Below, in pieces: positions 1 to 9,157 of a DNA stretch of 64,000 nt (position 1 is its first letter; each line of letters opens with the position of its first letter). The stretch comes from JARYLZ01 sp964388275 (GTDB lineage Bacteria; Bacteroidota; Ignavibacteria; SZUA-365). The notes beneath the pieces are model-generated. The model saw only the letters and a program-made list of their open reading frames with translations, ran no database searches and had not been told where the DNA came from. Made by a program: the position numbers and the translations under genes. The stretch covers positions 1 to 64,000 of the forward strand of contig CAYLZD010000023.1 in NCBI GenBank assembly GCA_964388275.1, read 5' to 3'.

Positions 1-38
1 GTCCGACGAAGTCCCGCATCTTGCGGGACGTAGTCGGA
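1..38. repeat. Nested inverted repeat (hairpin) past the 3' end of carA
   Basis: Positions 2-7 pair with 33-38 (TCCGAC/GTCGGA), and positions 11-18 pair perfectly with 22-29 (GTCCCGCA/TGCGGGAC) around a 3-base loop, with a small internal loop between the stems. There is no T-run, so a classical terminator is unlikely. It could be a dispersed palindromic element or a 3' stabilising hairpin downstream of carA. The window edge prevents seeing its full context. The remaining bases to 162 show nothing recognisable. Confidence 0.5.
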
Positions 39-162
39 AGGCGGCCGGGGTGGGCAAAGAGGGGTGGCCGCGCATCGGCCGGGTCAGGGCATCCCCCGCA
101 ATCCAGCGAAGAAGATGGCGGTTACGGAAAATGCTGAAAACCACTTCCTACATTTCCGAAGA

Positions 163-1281
163 CTACCCCCCAGTCCCCAATCGCATGATATCCCTGAACT
201 CTCTGAAAAGATAATCGCCGTCATGGGGTCCCGGGCCGGCTTCGGGATGATACTGCACGCAGAACACGGGCAGTTCGCGATGCCTGAAACCCTCCACCGT
301 GCCGTCGTTCAGATTCATATGGGTGAGCTCGAGTTCCGCCGGCAGTGATTCCGTGTTCACCGCGAAGCCGTGGTTCTGAGCCGTGATTTCGACGGCGCCG
401 CTGCGCAGGTTGCGTACAGGATGATTGGCGCCCCGATGTCCGAATTTCAGCTTGTAGGTGCTTGCGCCGAAGGACAGGGCCAGCAACTGATGCCCGAGGC
501 ATATCCCGAAAACCGGTTTCCGGGCCGCGAGTTCCCGTATCGTATCCACGGCGCCGATCACGGCGGCGGGATCGCCCGGCCCGTTGGACAGGAATATCCC
601 GTCCGGTTCGTTCCTCAGTATTTCCTCGGCGGTTGCGCGCGAAGGGTAAACGGTCAGGTCGCAGCCGTGCCTGACGAGCCGGCGCAATATGTTTCGCTTG
701 ACGCCGAAGTCCATCACCGCCACACGGAAACGCCTGCCTTCCCGCGGGACAAAGCCGTAATTCCACTCGCCGGGATCGCTCCAGTCATATTGTTCCCGGG
801 CGCTTACGATTGCGGCGAGGTCGCTGTCGCTGATGCCGGGCACGTCGAGGACGCGTTCCCGGATTTCTGTGTCGGACATTTCCTCGGTTGTGATGAACCC
901 GCGCATCGCTCCCGAGGAACGCAGCATGCGTGTCAGCTCGCGAGTGTCCACGCCTTCCATCGCGACGATGCCGTGCGCGCTGAGGTAATCCTGCAAAGAA
1001 CCGCGCGCCCGGTAATTGCTGTGAATGCGGCTGCATTCCCTGACGACGAACCCGCTCGCCCACGGACGGTCGGACTCCGCGTCCTCGGGATTGGTTCCCG
1101 TGTTTCCGATCATCGGCGCGGTCATGGCTATGATCTGCCCGCAGTATGATGGATCCGTCAGTATCTCCTGATAGCCGCTCATGCTCGTGTTGAAACAAAC
1201 TTCTCCCCCGGCGCAGCCATCCGCGCCGACGGAGGTTCCTCGGAATATCGCGCCGTTTTCCAGAACCAGTATCGCCTTCAT
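163..1281 (-). CDS. carA: Carbamoyl-phosphate synthase, small (glutaminase) subunit
   Basis: CarA hydrolyses glutamine and passes ammonia to CarB to make carbamoyl phosphate for pyrimidine and arginine synthesis in the cytoplasm. The product is 372 residues, normal for the family. The N-terminal CPSase small-chain domain (about 1-130) is followed by a class I glutamine amidotransferase domain (about 185-365). The nucleophile Cys261 lies in GICLGHQ, and His345 and Glu347 in QYHPEAG complete the triad. I place the start at 1281 (MKAILVLENG) because family members begin there; an in-frame ATG at 1338 would add 19 residues with no family counterpart. No carB is visible; it would have to lie beyond the left edge or elsewhere. 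The upstream gene on the same strand ends 88 bases away, so co-transcription is possible. Confidence 0.96.
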   Translation of the reverse strand: MKAILVLENGAIFRGTSVGADGCAGGEVCFNTSMSGYQEILTDPSYCGQIIAMTAPMIGNTGTNPEDAESDRPWASGFVVRECSRIHSNYRARGSLQDYLSAHGIVAMEGVDTRELTRMLRSSGAMRGFITTEEMSDTEIRERVLDVPGISDSDLAAIVSAREQYDWSDPGEWNYGFVPREGRRFRVAVMDFGVKRNILRRLVRHGCDLTVYPSRATAEEILRNEPDGIFLSNGPGDPAAVIGAVDTIRELAARKPVFGICLGHQLLALSFGASTYKLKFGHRGANHPVRNLRSGAVEITAQNHGFAVNTESLPAELELTHMNLNDGTVEGFRHRELPVFCVQYHPEAGPGPHDGDYLFREFRDIMRLGTGG

Positions 1282-1369
1282 CCGCGGATCGCTTTGCCTG
1301 CGTCCGCGCCCGATGTATCGGACGCGCGGCCGGGACATAATCGGTGCGGGAGCGGCGCCGGGCGGGGAA

Positions 1370-4123
1370 TCATTTCAGCAGCAGCATTTTTTTCGTAATG
1401 CGCCGGCCTTCGAAAGCGAGATGATAAAAATACGGTCCGCTCTGAAGTGCGCCCGCGTCGAAATGTACGGCATGGGCGCCGGCGCTCAGGCGCCGATCCA
1501 CGGGGACCGCGATTTCCCGCCCGATCGCATCCGTAAGCGTCAGGCGCGCGTCGCCGGTGGCGGGCAGTCTGAAACGGATGGTAGTCACCGGATTGAAGGG
1601 ATTCGGATAGTTCTGCTCCAGTATCATATCGTCGGGTGAGCTGTGCGACATGATCACAAACGCCTCCGGCGAGTATTCGATGCCGCCGTCGTTGTCTACC
1701 TGCTTGAGCCGGTAGATGAGCTGCGACGCGTATTCAGGGACGCGTTCGTCGACGAAGGAGTAAATATTGACCGGCGATGAGTTTCCGTTTCCGGGCACGA
1801 AACCGACGTCCAGCCATTCGCCCGACGGGGGTTCCTGGCGCTCGATTGAGAAGCCGGCGTTATTCTTCTCCGCCCCCGTCCTCCAGGTGAGCCGCACGCC
1901 GCGTCCCTCCTGTGCAGCGTTGAAACTGGTGAATTCCACGGGAGTCGTGACCGCGAGCTGGAAGACGCTGCGTCCGTGTGTCGCGGCCAGCAGCATGCCG
2001 GTTAGCGGGTGCAGTTCGAGGTCGGCTATCACGCATTTGGGCATGCCGTTGCCGAGAATCTGCCATGTCCTGCCGCTGTCGACCGTGGCATAGACGCCCA
2101 GGTCGGTTCCGACGAAGATGTTGGCGGGATTGTGCGGATCTATCGCGAGGGCGTTCTTGGGCGTGTTGGGCAGATTCCCGGTGATGTGATTCCATTGCCT
2201 GCCGCCGTCGTCGGTCTTGTAGACTCCGTGAGCGCTGTAGCCGGAGAACGAGGCGTAAAAGGTGCTGTCCTGATCGGGATCGAAGACGATGTCGGTGCAG
2301 ACGCGCGAAGGCAGACCGGTGGAGACCTGTTCCCATTCTATGCCTGCGTCGCGTGTCTTCCAGATCTTGCCGTTCCGGTAACCGATGAGCATGTGCCTGC
2401 CGTCGCGCGGCGATATCGCAATGACATTGATCGAGGAAGACGAATCCATGTTGCCGTGGAAGGGGAACCAGCGCTCGGCCCTGTTCGTGCTTTTATACAG
2501 CTGTTTCGTGGTGGCTGTGAAGAGTATCTGCGGATTCGTGGGATGGATGGCCACGGGCGTCACCCACAACCCCGAGCCGATCAGGCCGACGTTTGCCTGC
2601 ATCCAGTTCTGACCGCCGTTGGTCGTCCGCGTGTGATTGCCGTTCTGGTATTCCGCGTGCATGTAATTGGAGTCGCTGTAATCGATCACGAAATAGCCGC
2701 CGTCGCCGCCTTGAACCGAGTTCCAGACCGCGGCTTCGTTGCGCCGGATTTTCGTGCCGTTGTCCTGAGTGCCGCCGCCCATCATCACGGTATTTTGCAG
2801 AGCGATCCCGAGTTCGTAGAACTGCGTGATCGGCAGGTTCGCGTTCAGGCTCGAGTATGTCGTCCCGCCGTTCGAGGACACGTACATGCCGCCGTCGTTG
2901 CCCAGATACATTATGTCGGGATGCGAGGGCGAAAACTCCATCGCGTGCTGGTCGACGTGTATGCCCGAACGGGCGGTCCAGGTGTAGCCGCCGTCGGTGC
3001 TCATGTAATGACCGACGCCCCCGGCTAATATGCGGTCGGGATCCGCGGGATGCACCGCGATCTCGCAGAGGTACCAGCCGTAAGTGGAGAAGAAGTTCGG
3101 AGTGCTGGACTTGCTGGTCCTGATCCAGGTGTCGCCGCCGTCGGTGGACTTGACCACGGCTTTGAGATTGCTTGTGCCTTTGCCGTTTACAATGACCGCG
3201 TAGATGATATCCGGTTGTGTCAGGCACAGGTCTATGGCCAGGCGTCCCACGCTGTCGGCCGGGACGCCGATGTCGAGCGGCGTCCAGGTGGCGCCGGTGT
3301 CGTTGCTCCGGACTACGCCGACTCCCTGAACCGCGCCGTACGCCACTTCCGGCTTAGTCGGATGCAGGAGCACGTCGTGCGACATGGTCGTCAGCACTTT
3401 TTTCCAACTTCGGGCGGAATCGGTGGACCTGAACATTCCCTGCCTTGTAGCGGCGAGAATCAAACCGCTGTTTCCGCGATGCACCCGGATTTTTCCGATG
3501 TTGGCTGCGAAACTGCCGCCGGTGAGGAACCAGGTGGCGCCGGCGTTCGTGGACTTCACGACTCCGACGCCCGGATACGAATCGGCGCTCCCGTTGGCTT
3601 CGCCGGTGCCGACATATATGATGTCAGGATTCGAAGGATCGATATCTATGGATCCCATCGCCATCGTCGGGAGGTCGTCGGCCACGGGAACGAAGTCCGC
3701 TCCTCTGTTGACGGATTTCCAGACGCCGCCGTCGGCGGCCGTGAAATAGACGATGTCTGGATTCGTCGGATGTATGGCCACCCCGGTGACGCGGCCGCCG
3801 ATGTTGTTCGGTCCAACCAGAGTCCACGCTGCGTTCCGGCCTTTGGCCAGAGCCGCCTGCGGGCGGTATTCTTTCATGTTGACGCTTTGCAGCCAGGCGT
3901 TCTCCCTGAGCCCGTCGGGGATCGTCTCGCCTTCGGACAAGCGGGTCTCCCGGAACCATTTAAAGCGTTGCCGTATGTTTTCCTCGCTGTCCCTGAATAA
4001 TAGATTTCCTTCCGTTGCGGTTCTGTAATTCCAGGGAGCTCCGCTCTGCGCGCTTGCGGTTTCAACCGCAAAGGCGAGGAGTAAAAGTGCGTTGATGTAA
4101 ACAGCGGATAGTCTTGATCTCAT
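1370..4123 (-). CDS. Secreted BNR/sortilin-like repeat beta-propeller protein with T9SS sorting domain
   Basis: The 917-residue protein has a signal peptide (about 1-25, ending in ASA-QSG). A long run of BNR/Asp-box repeats follows (motifs such as STDGGYTW, TNGGQNW, TDDGGRQW and VDSGRTW), as in the VPS10/sortilin-like propellers of secreted enzymes and surface proteins. An Ig-like/Fn3-like segment sits around residues 740-830. The last 80 residues, starting NYPNPFNP at about 838, form a type A T9SS C-terminal sorting domain, so export across the outer membrane by the type IX system is expected. No catalytic signature was identified, so the function is unknown; binding or carbohydrate-active roles are possible. 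It lies between carA and another secreted-protein gene on the same strand. Confidence 0.85.
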   Translation of the reverse strand: MRSRLSAVYINALLLLAFAVETASAQSGAPWNYRTATEGNLLFRDSEENIRQRFKWFRETRLSEGETIPDGLRENAWLQSVNMKEYRPQAALAKGRNAAWTLVGPNNIGGRVTGVAIHPTNPDIVYFTAADGGVWKSVNRGADFVPVADDLPTMAMGSIDIDPSNPDIIYVGTGEANGSADSYPGVGVVKSTNAGATWFLTGGSFAANIGKIRVHRGNSGLILAATRQGMFRSTDSARSWKKVLTTMSHDVLLHPTKPEVAYGAVQGVGVVRSNDTGATWTPLDIGVPADSVGRLAIDLCLTQPDIIYAVIVNGKGTSNLKAVVKSTDGGDTWIRTSKSSTPNFFSTYGWYLCEIAVHPADPDRILAGGVGHYMSTDGGYTWTARSGIHVDQHAMEFSPSHPDIMYLGNDGGMYVSSNGGTTYSSLNANLPITQFYELGIALQNTVMMGGGTQDNGTKIRRNEAAVWNSVQGGDGGYFVIDYSDSNYMHAEYQNGNHTRTTNGGQNWMQANVGLIGSGLWVTPVAIHPTNPQILFTATTKQLYKSTNRAERWFPFHGNMDSSSSINVIAISPRDGRHMLIGYRNGKIWKTRDAGIEWEQVSTGLPSRVCTDIVFDPDQDSTFYASFSGYSAHGVYKTDDGGRQWNHITGNLPNTPKNALAIDPHNPANIFVGTDLGVYATVDSGRTWQILGNGMPKCVIADLELHPLTGMLLAATHGRSVFQLAVTTPVEFTSFNAAQEGRGVRLTWRTGAEKNNAGFSIERQEPPSGEWLDVGFVPGNGNSSPVNIYSFVDERVPEYASQLIYRLKQVDNDGGIEYSPEAFVIMSHSSPDDMILEQNYPNPFNPVTTIRFRLPATGDARLTLTDAIGREIAVPVDRRLSAGAHAVHFDAGALQSGPYFYHLAFEGRRITKKMLLLK

Positions 4124-4318
4124 GACGCTTCAGCGTTTGGTGTATCCTTCCTTGTCTCTCGGCCCGCAGCTCTGCGGCGTCGAGCCGTTCGCAATACGGC
4201 GGATCGCATCCAGGCATTTCAGCGATCCGTATGCAATTTATAAATATATGGGTATGCGCGTTGATACGACAGCGGAGAACGGTGCAGAAATTTCACCCCG
4301 CCGCGCTCCCGCATGCCG

Positions 4319-6151
4319 TCATTGCCGCGTTTGTATGCGCGCGTTTTTGATGTCGATCTCCATTCTTCCGCGCGGCGTTTTGATCGTCATCACGCCGCTC
4401 CCTCTTCTTGACGTGATCCAGGGACTGTCGAACAGCATGTCCGGAGAATAAGACACGGGCTTGTTGTTCACCCTTAGCCCGCCGCCTATCCGCGCGTCGA
4501 GCCGGGCTTTGAATATTGTATTGTATCTCACCCTCCCGTGGCGGAAAAAATCGGAAGTGTCCGGAACGCTGCGGAGGATCCTTTTCCGGAATTCGGAATA
4601 ACTGCCGGCTTCCTTCGCGGACGCGATCTGCACCACCGCGCCGTTTTTTCCGAACGGCGAGAACAGACGCCTGCCCCGGTTTTCCCTCAGCAGCTGCCCC
4701 GGGCGCAGCGGAAAATACGCCAAGTAAACGTCGCCGGCGTTTATCGTGATCCATCCGGTGCGCACACTGTCCACATCGAATGAGACGGTCTGCATCGGGA
4801 GGAAACCCACCATGAAAGGGAAACGCCGGATGTCCGGAATGTCATATAGAGCGATCACGGTGTTGCGATGCTGGTAGATGTGTTCGAAAGGCGAGCCGCC
4901 GACCGTCTTCGTCGTGGTTCCGTAAAACGGATCGAGCTTCGCCATGGTCCGGTAGGCCTGTTCCGCGTCGTGCGGGAAGAACTCCATCAGGGGCGTTCCC
5001 TCGCCGTAGGGATGCATGGTAAACAGAGTCGTATGTCCTGAATCGCTCCACCAGGTGGCATCCCAGGTGTGCTGTTCGCGCGGCTGCAGCAATCCGCCGT
5101 CGACGTGGCCTATCACATAGAGCGGATCGAAATACGTGTACTTCACCGCTGTTCGGGTTTTAACGGTGTCGCCGCGTATCCTGTCCGCGCTGCGCTTTGT
5201 CTCTGTCGCGACGAAGGGCTCGAGTTTGCCGAGCGCCAGATCGGCGATCACAGGATGAGGCCTGAAATCGAAACGCGAGGCCAGGTACTGCTCGCGCGCG
5301 TAGGTTTGAGCGCCTTCTCCGAACCACAGCCAGCACAGTGACGACATGTCGGAATACATCGGCTGCATGGCTGAATTCATGTCCTCGCGCGCGTGCGCGC
5401 CCCCGAACTGTCCACCGAAAAACTCATGCAGATGATCCGCGAGCATCCACACGGCGGTGGCTTCCGTTTTTCGCGCCAGGTCGCGGTCCCGGGTGAATCT
5501 ATGGATCAGCAGCATGGATGTGATGAACAGGGGCGCGTAAGTGGGCGAGTCGAATTCCTGCTGCCCCTGCTCGGTGGTCTCGCTTATCCAACGCAGCAGC
5601 GACTCGCGCGCCTCCGAGCGGTTCTCTCCGGTCGTCCGCCCGTTGTACCATTCCTGTTCCGCACCCAGCGCCTCGGCGGCGAGCAACTGCGCCGCTAGTC
5701 CGGCGATGCGCTCATGATCGGACTCGGGAGGCAGCAGCGGCATGGTTCTCCAAATTTCACTGAACAATCGCGAAGTGCTGTCGGATAACCGCTCCCGCTC
5801 GAACAGGAAGACCGCGGTCAAACGGAAGCGCGCGATGATATTCGAAGTCGCGTCGTTCAGCAGGCCGTGATACATGGCCGCGCCCCTGGCCCGAGAAGCA
5901 GTGTCGCCGATAAGTTCCATGGCGGCGTAAACGTCCGTGCCCACGGCGCCGGATCTGAAAAAAGCCCTGACCGAATCGATGCGCGCTTCGATGCTCCGCT
6001 GGGCGGTCAGCTCTGCGGGCGTCAATCCTGCTAAAAGGGCGGATGAAAGGGCCAGCGCGGCGAACAGATGTCCGGTGCGCTTGCGGTTTCGCGATCGGAC
6101 TTGCGGTCGCTTCCGCGTGTCGTCTTCGATGAATGAAGGGGATCGTGTCAT
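4319..6151 (-). CDS. Secreted protein resembling alpha/alpha-toroid polysaccharide lyases
   Basis: The 610-residue product has a basic N-region and a hydrophobic stretch at about 28-50, consistent with a long signal peptide. The first half is helix-rich; the second half contains strand-rich, Trp/His-rich segments (around residues 340-500, with motifs such as HTWDATWW, QHRNTV and GWITINAGDVYLAYFPLRP). This layout, a helical toroid followed by a beta-sandwich, resembles heparinase/hyaluronate-lyase-type enzymes, but I cannot assign a family or active site from sequence alone. Its ATG overlaps the stop of the upstream BNR gene in an ATGA (positions 6148-6151), so the two are translationally coupled. 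No T9SS tail is visible. The function is not established. Confidence 0.6.
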   Translation of the reverse strand: MTRSPSFIEDDTRKRPQVRSRNRKRTGHLFAALALSSALLAGLTPAELTAQRSIEARIDSVRAFFRSGAVGTDVYAAMELIGDTASRARGAAMYHGLLNDATSNIIARFRLTAVFLFERERLSDSTSRLFSEIWRTMPLLPPESDHERIAGLAAQLLAAEALGAEQEWYNGRTTGENRSEARESLLRWISETTEQGQQEFDSPTYAPLFITSMLLIHRFTRDRDLARKTEATAVWMLADHLHEFFGGQFGGAHAREDMNSAMQPMYSDMSSLCWLWFGEGAQTYAREQYLASRFDFRPHPVIADLALGKLEPFVATETKRSADRIRGDTVKTRTAVKYTYFDPLYVIGHVDGGLLQPREQHTWDATWWSDSGHTTLFTMHPYGEGTPLMEFFPHDAEQAYRTMAKLDPFYGTTTKTVGGSPFEHIYQHRNTVIALYDIPDIRRFPFMVGFLPMQTVSFDVDSVRTGWITINAGDVYLAYFPLRPGQLLRENRGRRLFSPFGKNGAVVQIASAKEAGSYSEFRKRILRSVPDTSDFFRHGRVRYNTIFKARLDARIGGGLRVNNKPVSYSPDMLFDSPWITSRRGSGVMTIKTPRGRMEIDIKNARIQTRQ

Positions 6152-7209
6152 GGGATCACTTTAACGGCCGAGACGGCGCCCATCCGCAGCGGAAGGATTC
6201 GCCAATGCGCGCCGTTGCTTTCCGAGATGTAGGTTCCGTTTCTGGAGCCCGCGTACAGCAGCGTGGATTTGGCCGGGTGGCGGGCGAGCTCGGTTATGTC
6301 GAAGATGCTCAAGCCGCCGCTGACGTTGGTCCAACCGCGGCCGGAATCCTCGCTGCGCAGGATGCCGTGGGCGTTTGTTCCGACGAGCAGGACATCGGCG
6401 TTTTGCGGATCGAAGATCGCGGTTTGCGCCCTCGCGCCCGGGGGTTCGAGAGAAACAACTTTCCAGTCGGCCCCTCCGTCCGTGGATAGATGCAGCTCTC
6501 CGTCGGATGCCACGGCCAGCATGCTGGTATGCCGCTCGGGATGCAGCCGGACCGACTTGATGTCCCGTCCCTGAAGTCCGCTCGGCCGCCATGTTCCGCC
6601 TTTGTCTCCGCTGGAGTAGATGCCGTCCGCCGTGCCTATAATCAGCTTGTTGTCGGCCGCGAGTATGCTCGATACATAGGCGCCGTTGAGAGGCGGCAGT
6701 CCGTTGCAGCGCTTTTCCCAATTATCGCCCTTATCGGTCGAGATGAAGAAACCGCGCGCGGCGCCCAGCATGACGGTGTCGCCCGAGACGCTCACACATA
6801 GAGCCGGTCCCATGTCGTCGTCTGTTATCAGCCGCCAGCGTTTGCCCGTGTCGGTGGAGCGCAGGAGCCCCTGATCAACGGCCAGGTAAAGCAGGTCCGG
6901 ATCCCGGTCGCCGCCGGCGATATCGTTGGTTCTGCTCGTGTTCCATCCTATCGATGACCATGTCCTGCCGCCGTCCTGGCTGACCGCGACGCCGGGGTAT
7001 ACCGGCTGCAGCATGGTGAGTCCGGAGGGAGGCGGGGGCGGGGCCTCGTACATGCATACGTACAGACGCTCTCCGCCGGATGCTGTCTGAGCACAGAGGC
7101 GTCCCGCGGGTGAAATAAAAGCCGCCGAGATTACAAGGAGCGGCGCGAACACGGAATGGATGAAGCCGCGGTTCACAAGGCGGAATGAAGCTGTCGATCG
7201 TCTTGTCAT
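6148..7209 (-). CDS. Exported BNR-repeat beta-propeller protein
   Basis: The 353-residue product has an N-terminal hydrophobic export signal (about 15-40, ending near LCAQT). At least seven BNR/Asp-box-like repeats follow (SQDGGRTW, STDTGKRW, STDKGDNW, SGDKGGTW, STDGGADW, SEDSGRGW and a degenerate SESNGAHW), enough for one propeller. No C-terminal sorting domain is present, unlike the related protein at 1370-4123, so it is probably periplasmic or membrane-attached. It overlaps the next gene by four bases (ATGA). Ycf48/sialidase-like propellers share this repeat, but no catalytic residues identify an enzyme. The stop of murA is 117 bases upstream on the same strand. Confidence 0.8.
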   Translation of the reverse strand: MTRRSTASFRLVNRGFIHSVFAPLLVISAAFISPAGRLCAQTASGGERLYVCMYEAPPPPPSGLTMLQPVYPGVAVSQDGGRTWSSIGWNTSRTNDIAGGDRDPDLLYLAVDQGLLRSTDTGKRWRLITDDDMGPALCVSVSGDTVMLGAARGFFISTDKGDNWEKRCNGLPPLNGAYVSSILAADNKLIIGTADGIYSSGDKGGTWRPSGLQGRDIKSVRLHPERHTSMLAVASDGELHLSTDGGADWKVVSLEPPGARAQTAIFDPQNADVLLVGTNAHGILRSEDSGRGWTNVSGGLSIFDITELARHPAKSTLLYAGSRNGTYISESNGAHWRILPLRMGAVSAVKVIP

Positions 7210-7326
7210 GATCTGTTTTGCTCTATCTGTTCAATTCGGCGGCGCTCAGACGGGGAGGTCGACGCTCTGGGCTCGCGTTCAGCCGCTCCCGGAACGCAAC
7301 CTTCGTTTCGATCGGAATTTCGCCCG

Positions 7327-8589
7327 TCAATATTCCTCGCTGTCGAGTCGCTGGATGTCGGCGCCGAGATTCCGCAGCTTCAGCTCGATCGCTTCGTAGC
7401 CGCGGTCGATGTGATAGACTCTCAGGACTTCGGTCTGCCCGTGAGCTATGAGTCCCGCGATTATGAGCGAGGCGCTCGCGCGGAGATCGGTGGACATGAC
7501 CTTGGCGCCCGCGAGACGGTGCACGCCGCGCACGACGGCGGTGTTTCTCGACACATCCACTGACGCTCCGAGTCTCTGCAGTTCCGGAACATGGTTGAAG
7601 CGGTCGAGATAGACTGTGTCGGTTATCAGGGATGCGCCTTCCGCGGTGGTCATCAATGCCGTCCACTGGGCCTGCATGTCGGTGGGAAAACCGGGGTAAA
7701 TGGCGGTAGTGACGTCGACCGCTTTCAACGGTCCGTCACGTCTCAGCGTGATCGCGTCCGCGCCGCGTTCGACCTCGCAGCCCGCCTGTTCCAGCCGGGC
7801 GAGCACTGCTTCCAGGTGTTGTGGAACGACATCGGTCACGGTGATTTCGCCTCCCGCAGCGGCTGCCGCGGTCAGGAAAGTGCCGGCTTCGATTCTGTCG
7901 GGGATGTTGCGGTCATCCGCGGGATGCAACTCATCCACGCCTTCGATGGTCAGCCGGTTGCTTCCGATGCCGTCGATGCGGGCTCCCATCCGGGTAAGGA
8001 ATCGAGCGAGCTGCGTGATCTCGGGTTCGATGGCCGCATTGGTGATGACGGTCGTGCCGAGAGCGGTGGCCGCGGCCATCAACGCGTTGCCGGTGGCGCC
8101 GACGCTGGACACGTCGAAGGATATGACGGCGCCCTTCAGACGGGCCGCGCGCGCCACGACGTAGCCCTCCTCGATCTCGACCGCGGCGCCGAGCTGCTGC
8201 ATGGCGCGCAGATGCAGGTCCACGGGTCTCGGCCCCCAGGCGCAGCCGCCGGGGTAGGAAACGCGCGCAAGACCGAACCTTCCGAGAAGCGGTCCGAGGA
8301 CATAAAAAGATGCGCGCATCTTTTTAACGAGCTCGTAAGGGGCTTCGCGGCTGTTGATTTCGCGGCAATCCAGCTCCAGCGTGGTTCCGGGATGCTTGAT
8401 TCCGGCGCCGAGGCGCTCGAGCAGGGCCGACATGGTGGATATGTCGCGCAGCCGGGGCGTGTTCTCGAGCCGGCAGACGCCGCCCGACAGGATGGCCGCC
8501 GGCATAAGGGCGAGCGTGGCGTTTTTGGCGCCCGAAATCCGCACCGTTCCCGATAGCCGGTTGCCGCCTCTGATGATGAACTTGTCCAT
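7327..8589 (-). CDS. murA: UDP-N-acetylglucosamine 1-carboxyvinyltransferase
   Basis: MurA transfers enolpyruvate from PEP to UDP-GlcNAc, the first committed step of peptidoglycan synthesis in the cytoplasm. The 420-residue product matches the family length and shows the EPSP-synthase-like fold motifs: Lys22 in GAKNA, the catalytic Cys116 in PGGCAWGPRPVDLH, and Arg121 just after it. A Cys at this position is the form that fosfomycin alkylates. The start is placed at 8589 (MDKFIIRGG), where family members begin. The reading frame stays open 52 codons further upstream, but that part is not conserved sequence. It is the first gene of a minus-strand run and is divergent from the gene at 9158. Confidence 0.96.
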   Translation of the reverse strand: MDKFIIRGGNRLSGTVRISGAKNATLALMPAAILSGGVCRLENTPRLRDISTMSALLERLGAGIKHPGTTLELDCREINSREAPYELVKKMRASFYVLGPLLGRFGLARVSYPGGCAWGPRPVDLHLRAMQQLGAAVEIEEGYVVARAARLKGAVISFDVSSVGATGNALMAAATALGTTVITNAAIEPEITQLARFLTRMGARIDGIGSNRLTIEGVDELHPADDRNIPDRIEAGTFLTAAAAAGGEITVTDVVPQHLEAVLARLEQAGCEVERGADAITLRRDGPLKAVDVTTAIYPGFPTDMQAQWTALMTTAEGASLITDTVYLDRFNHVPELQRLGASVDVSRNTAVVRGVHRLAGAKVMSTDLRASASLIIAGLIAHGQTEVLRVYHIDRGYEAIELKLRNLGADIQRLDSEEY

Positions 8590-9157
8590 ATGGTTGTTTT
8601 GCCGGGCGAATACACTCGCTCCGGAACGGAAAAGTACACAAGGGAGCGCGATCAAAGCAATAAGGGGCCGGGGGAAGTTACGCGCCATCGCCACGGGGGT
8701 TCGGTGTGTATGACTTGCCGCAGCCGCCGTCAGCCGCGGGTACACTTTTTCAGCACATATGCTTCACAACTTTTCAAAGCCGGAGGCGGTTCGGTACGTC
8801 GATGCGGATGAATACTGAATGTGAAGATCTTGTTTTATTGTGACATGATGCTGCTCGCATAAAATATTTACTCGTGATTCAGCCGTTGGCACAGTCCTTG
8901 AATGATTTCTGTCGAGTGCGGGAAAACCGGATGAAATAAAAATACAACCAGAGAAATAGCCGTGCGGGTCGCGGGGGGCATCGAAAAACCCGCGGCCTGC
9001 ACAGGCATTTTGTCCTTGTGCCGCAGGCACGCGGATCCTCGGGGAAGCATGGCATTCCCGTTGAACAGCGGCATTCCCGGTGTTCTCTTGCTACGCCAAG
9101 GGTGTTTCCATATATTCCATCGTTGTTTTCGCTCAATTCACCAATCGCGATAGCAGG
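8590..9157. other. Divergent intergenic region with sigma-54-like site and structured leader
   Basis: No gene is supported here. A sigma-54-like -24/-12 element lies at 8886-8902 pointing right. Further right is a long imperfect hairpin at 8991-9033 (GCCTGC 8995-9000 with GCAGGC 9023-9028, inner GGCA/TGCC, outer CGCG/CGCG). A 10-base direct repeat GGCATTCCCG follows at 9051-9060 and 9070-9079. The part next to murA (8590-8800) should hold the murA promoter, but I could not recognise it. Confidence 0.5.
8886..8902 (+). promoter_or_regulatory. Sigma-54-like -24/-12 promoter element
   Basis: The sequence TTGGCACAGTCCTTGAA matches the sigma-54 consensus TTGGCAC-N5-TTGC(A/T) with exact spacing between the -24 GG (8888-8889) and the -12 G (8900). 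The only important deviation is A instead of C at 8901. It would start transcription near 8913 and read through a structured leader of about 245 bases into the gene at 9158. Enhancer sites were not identified. Confidence 0.45.

Noticed and set aside
2009..3028. 339-codon plus-strand open frame opposite the BNR T9SS protein
   Set aside because: High GC content keeps antisense frames open; the minus-strand gene has signal peptide, repeats and sorting domain, while this frame shows no recognisable domain.
7591..8556. 321-codon plus-strand open frame opposite murA
   Set aside because: It is fully antisense to murA, which has conserved catalytic residues; the frame has no family resemblance.
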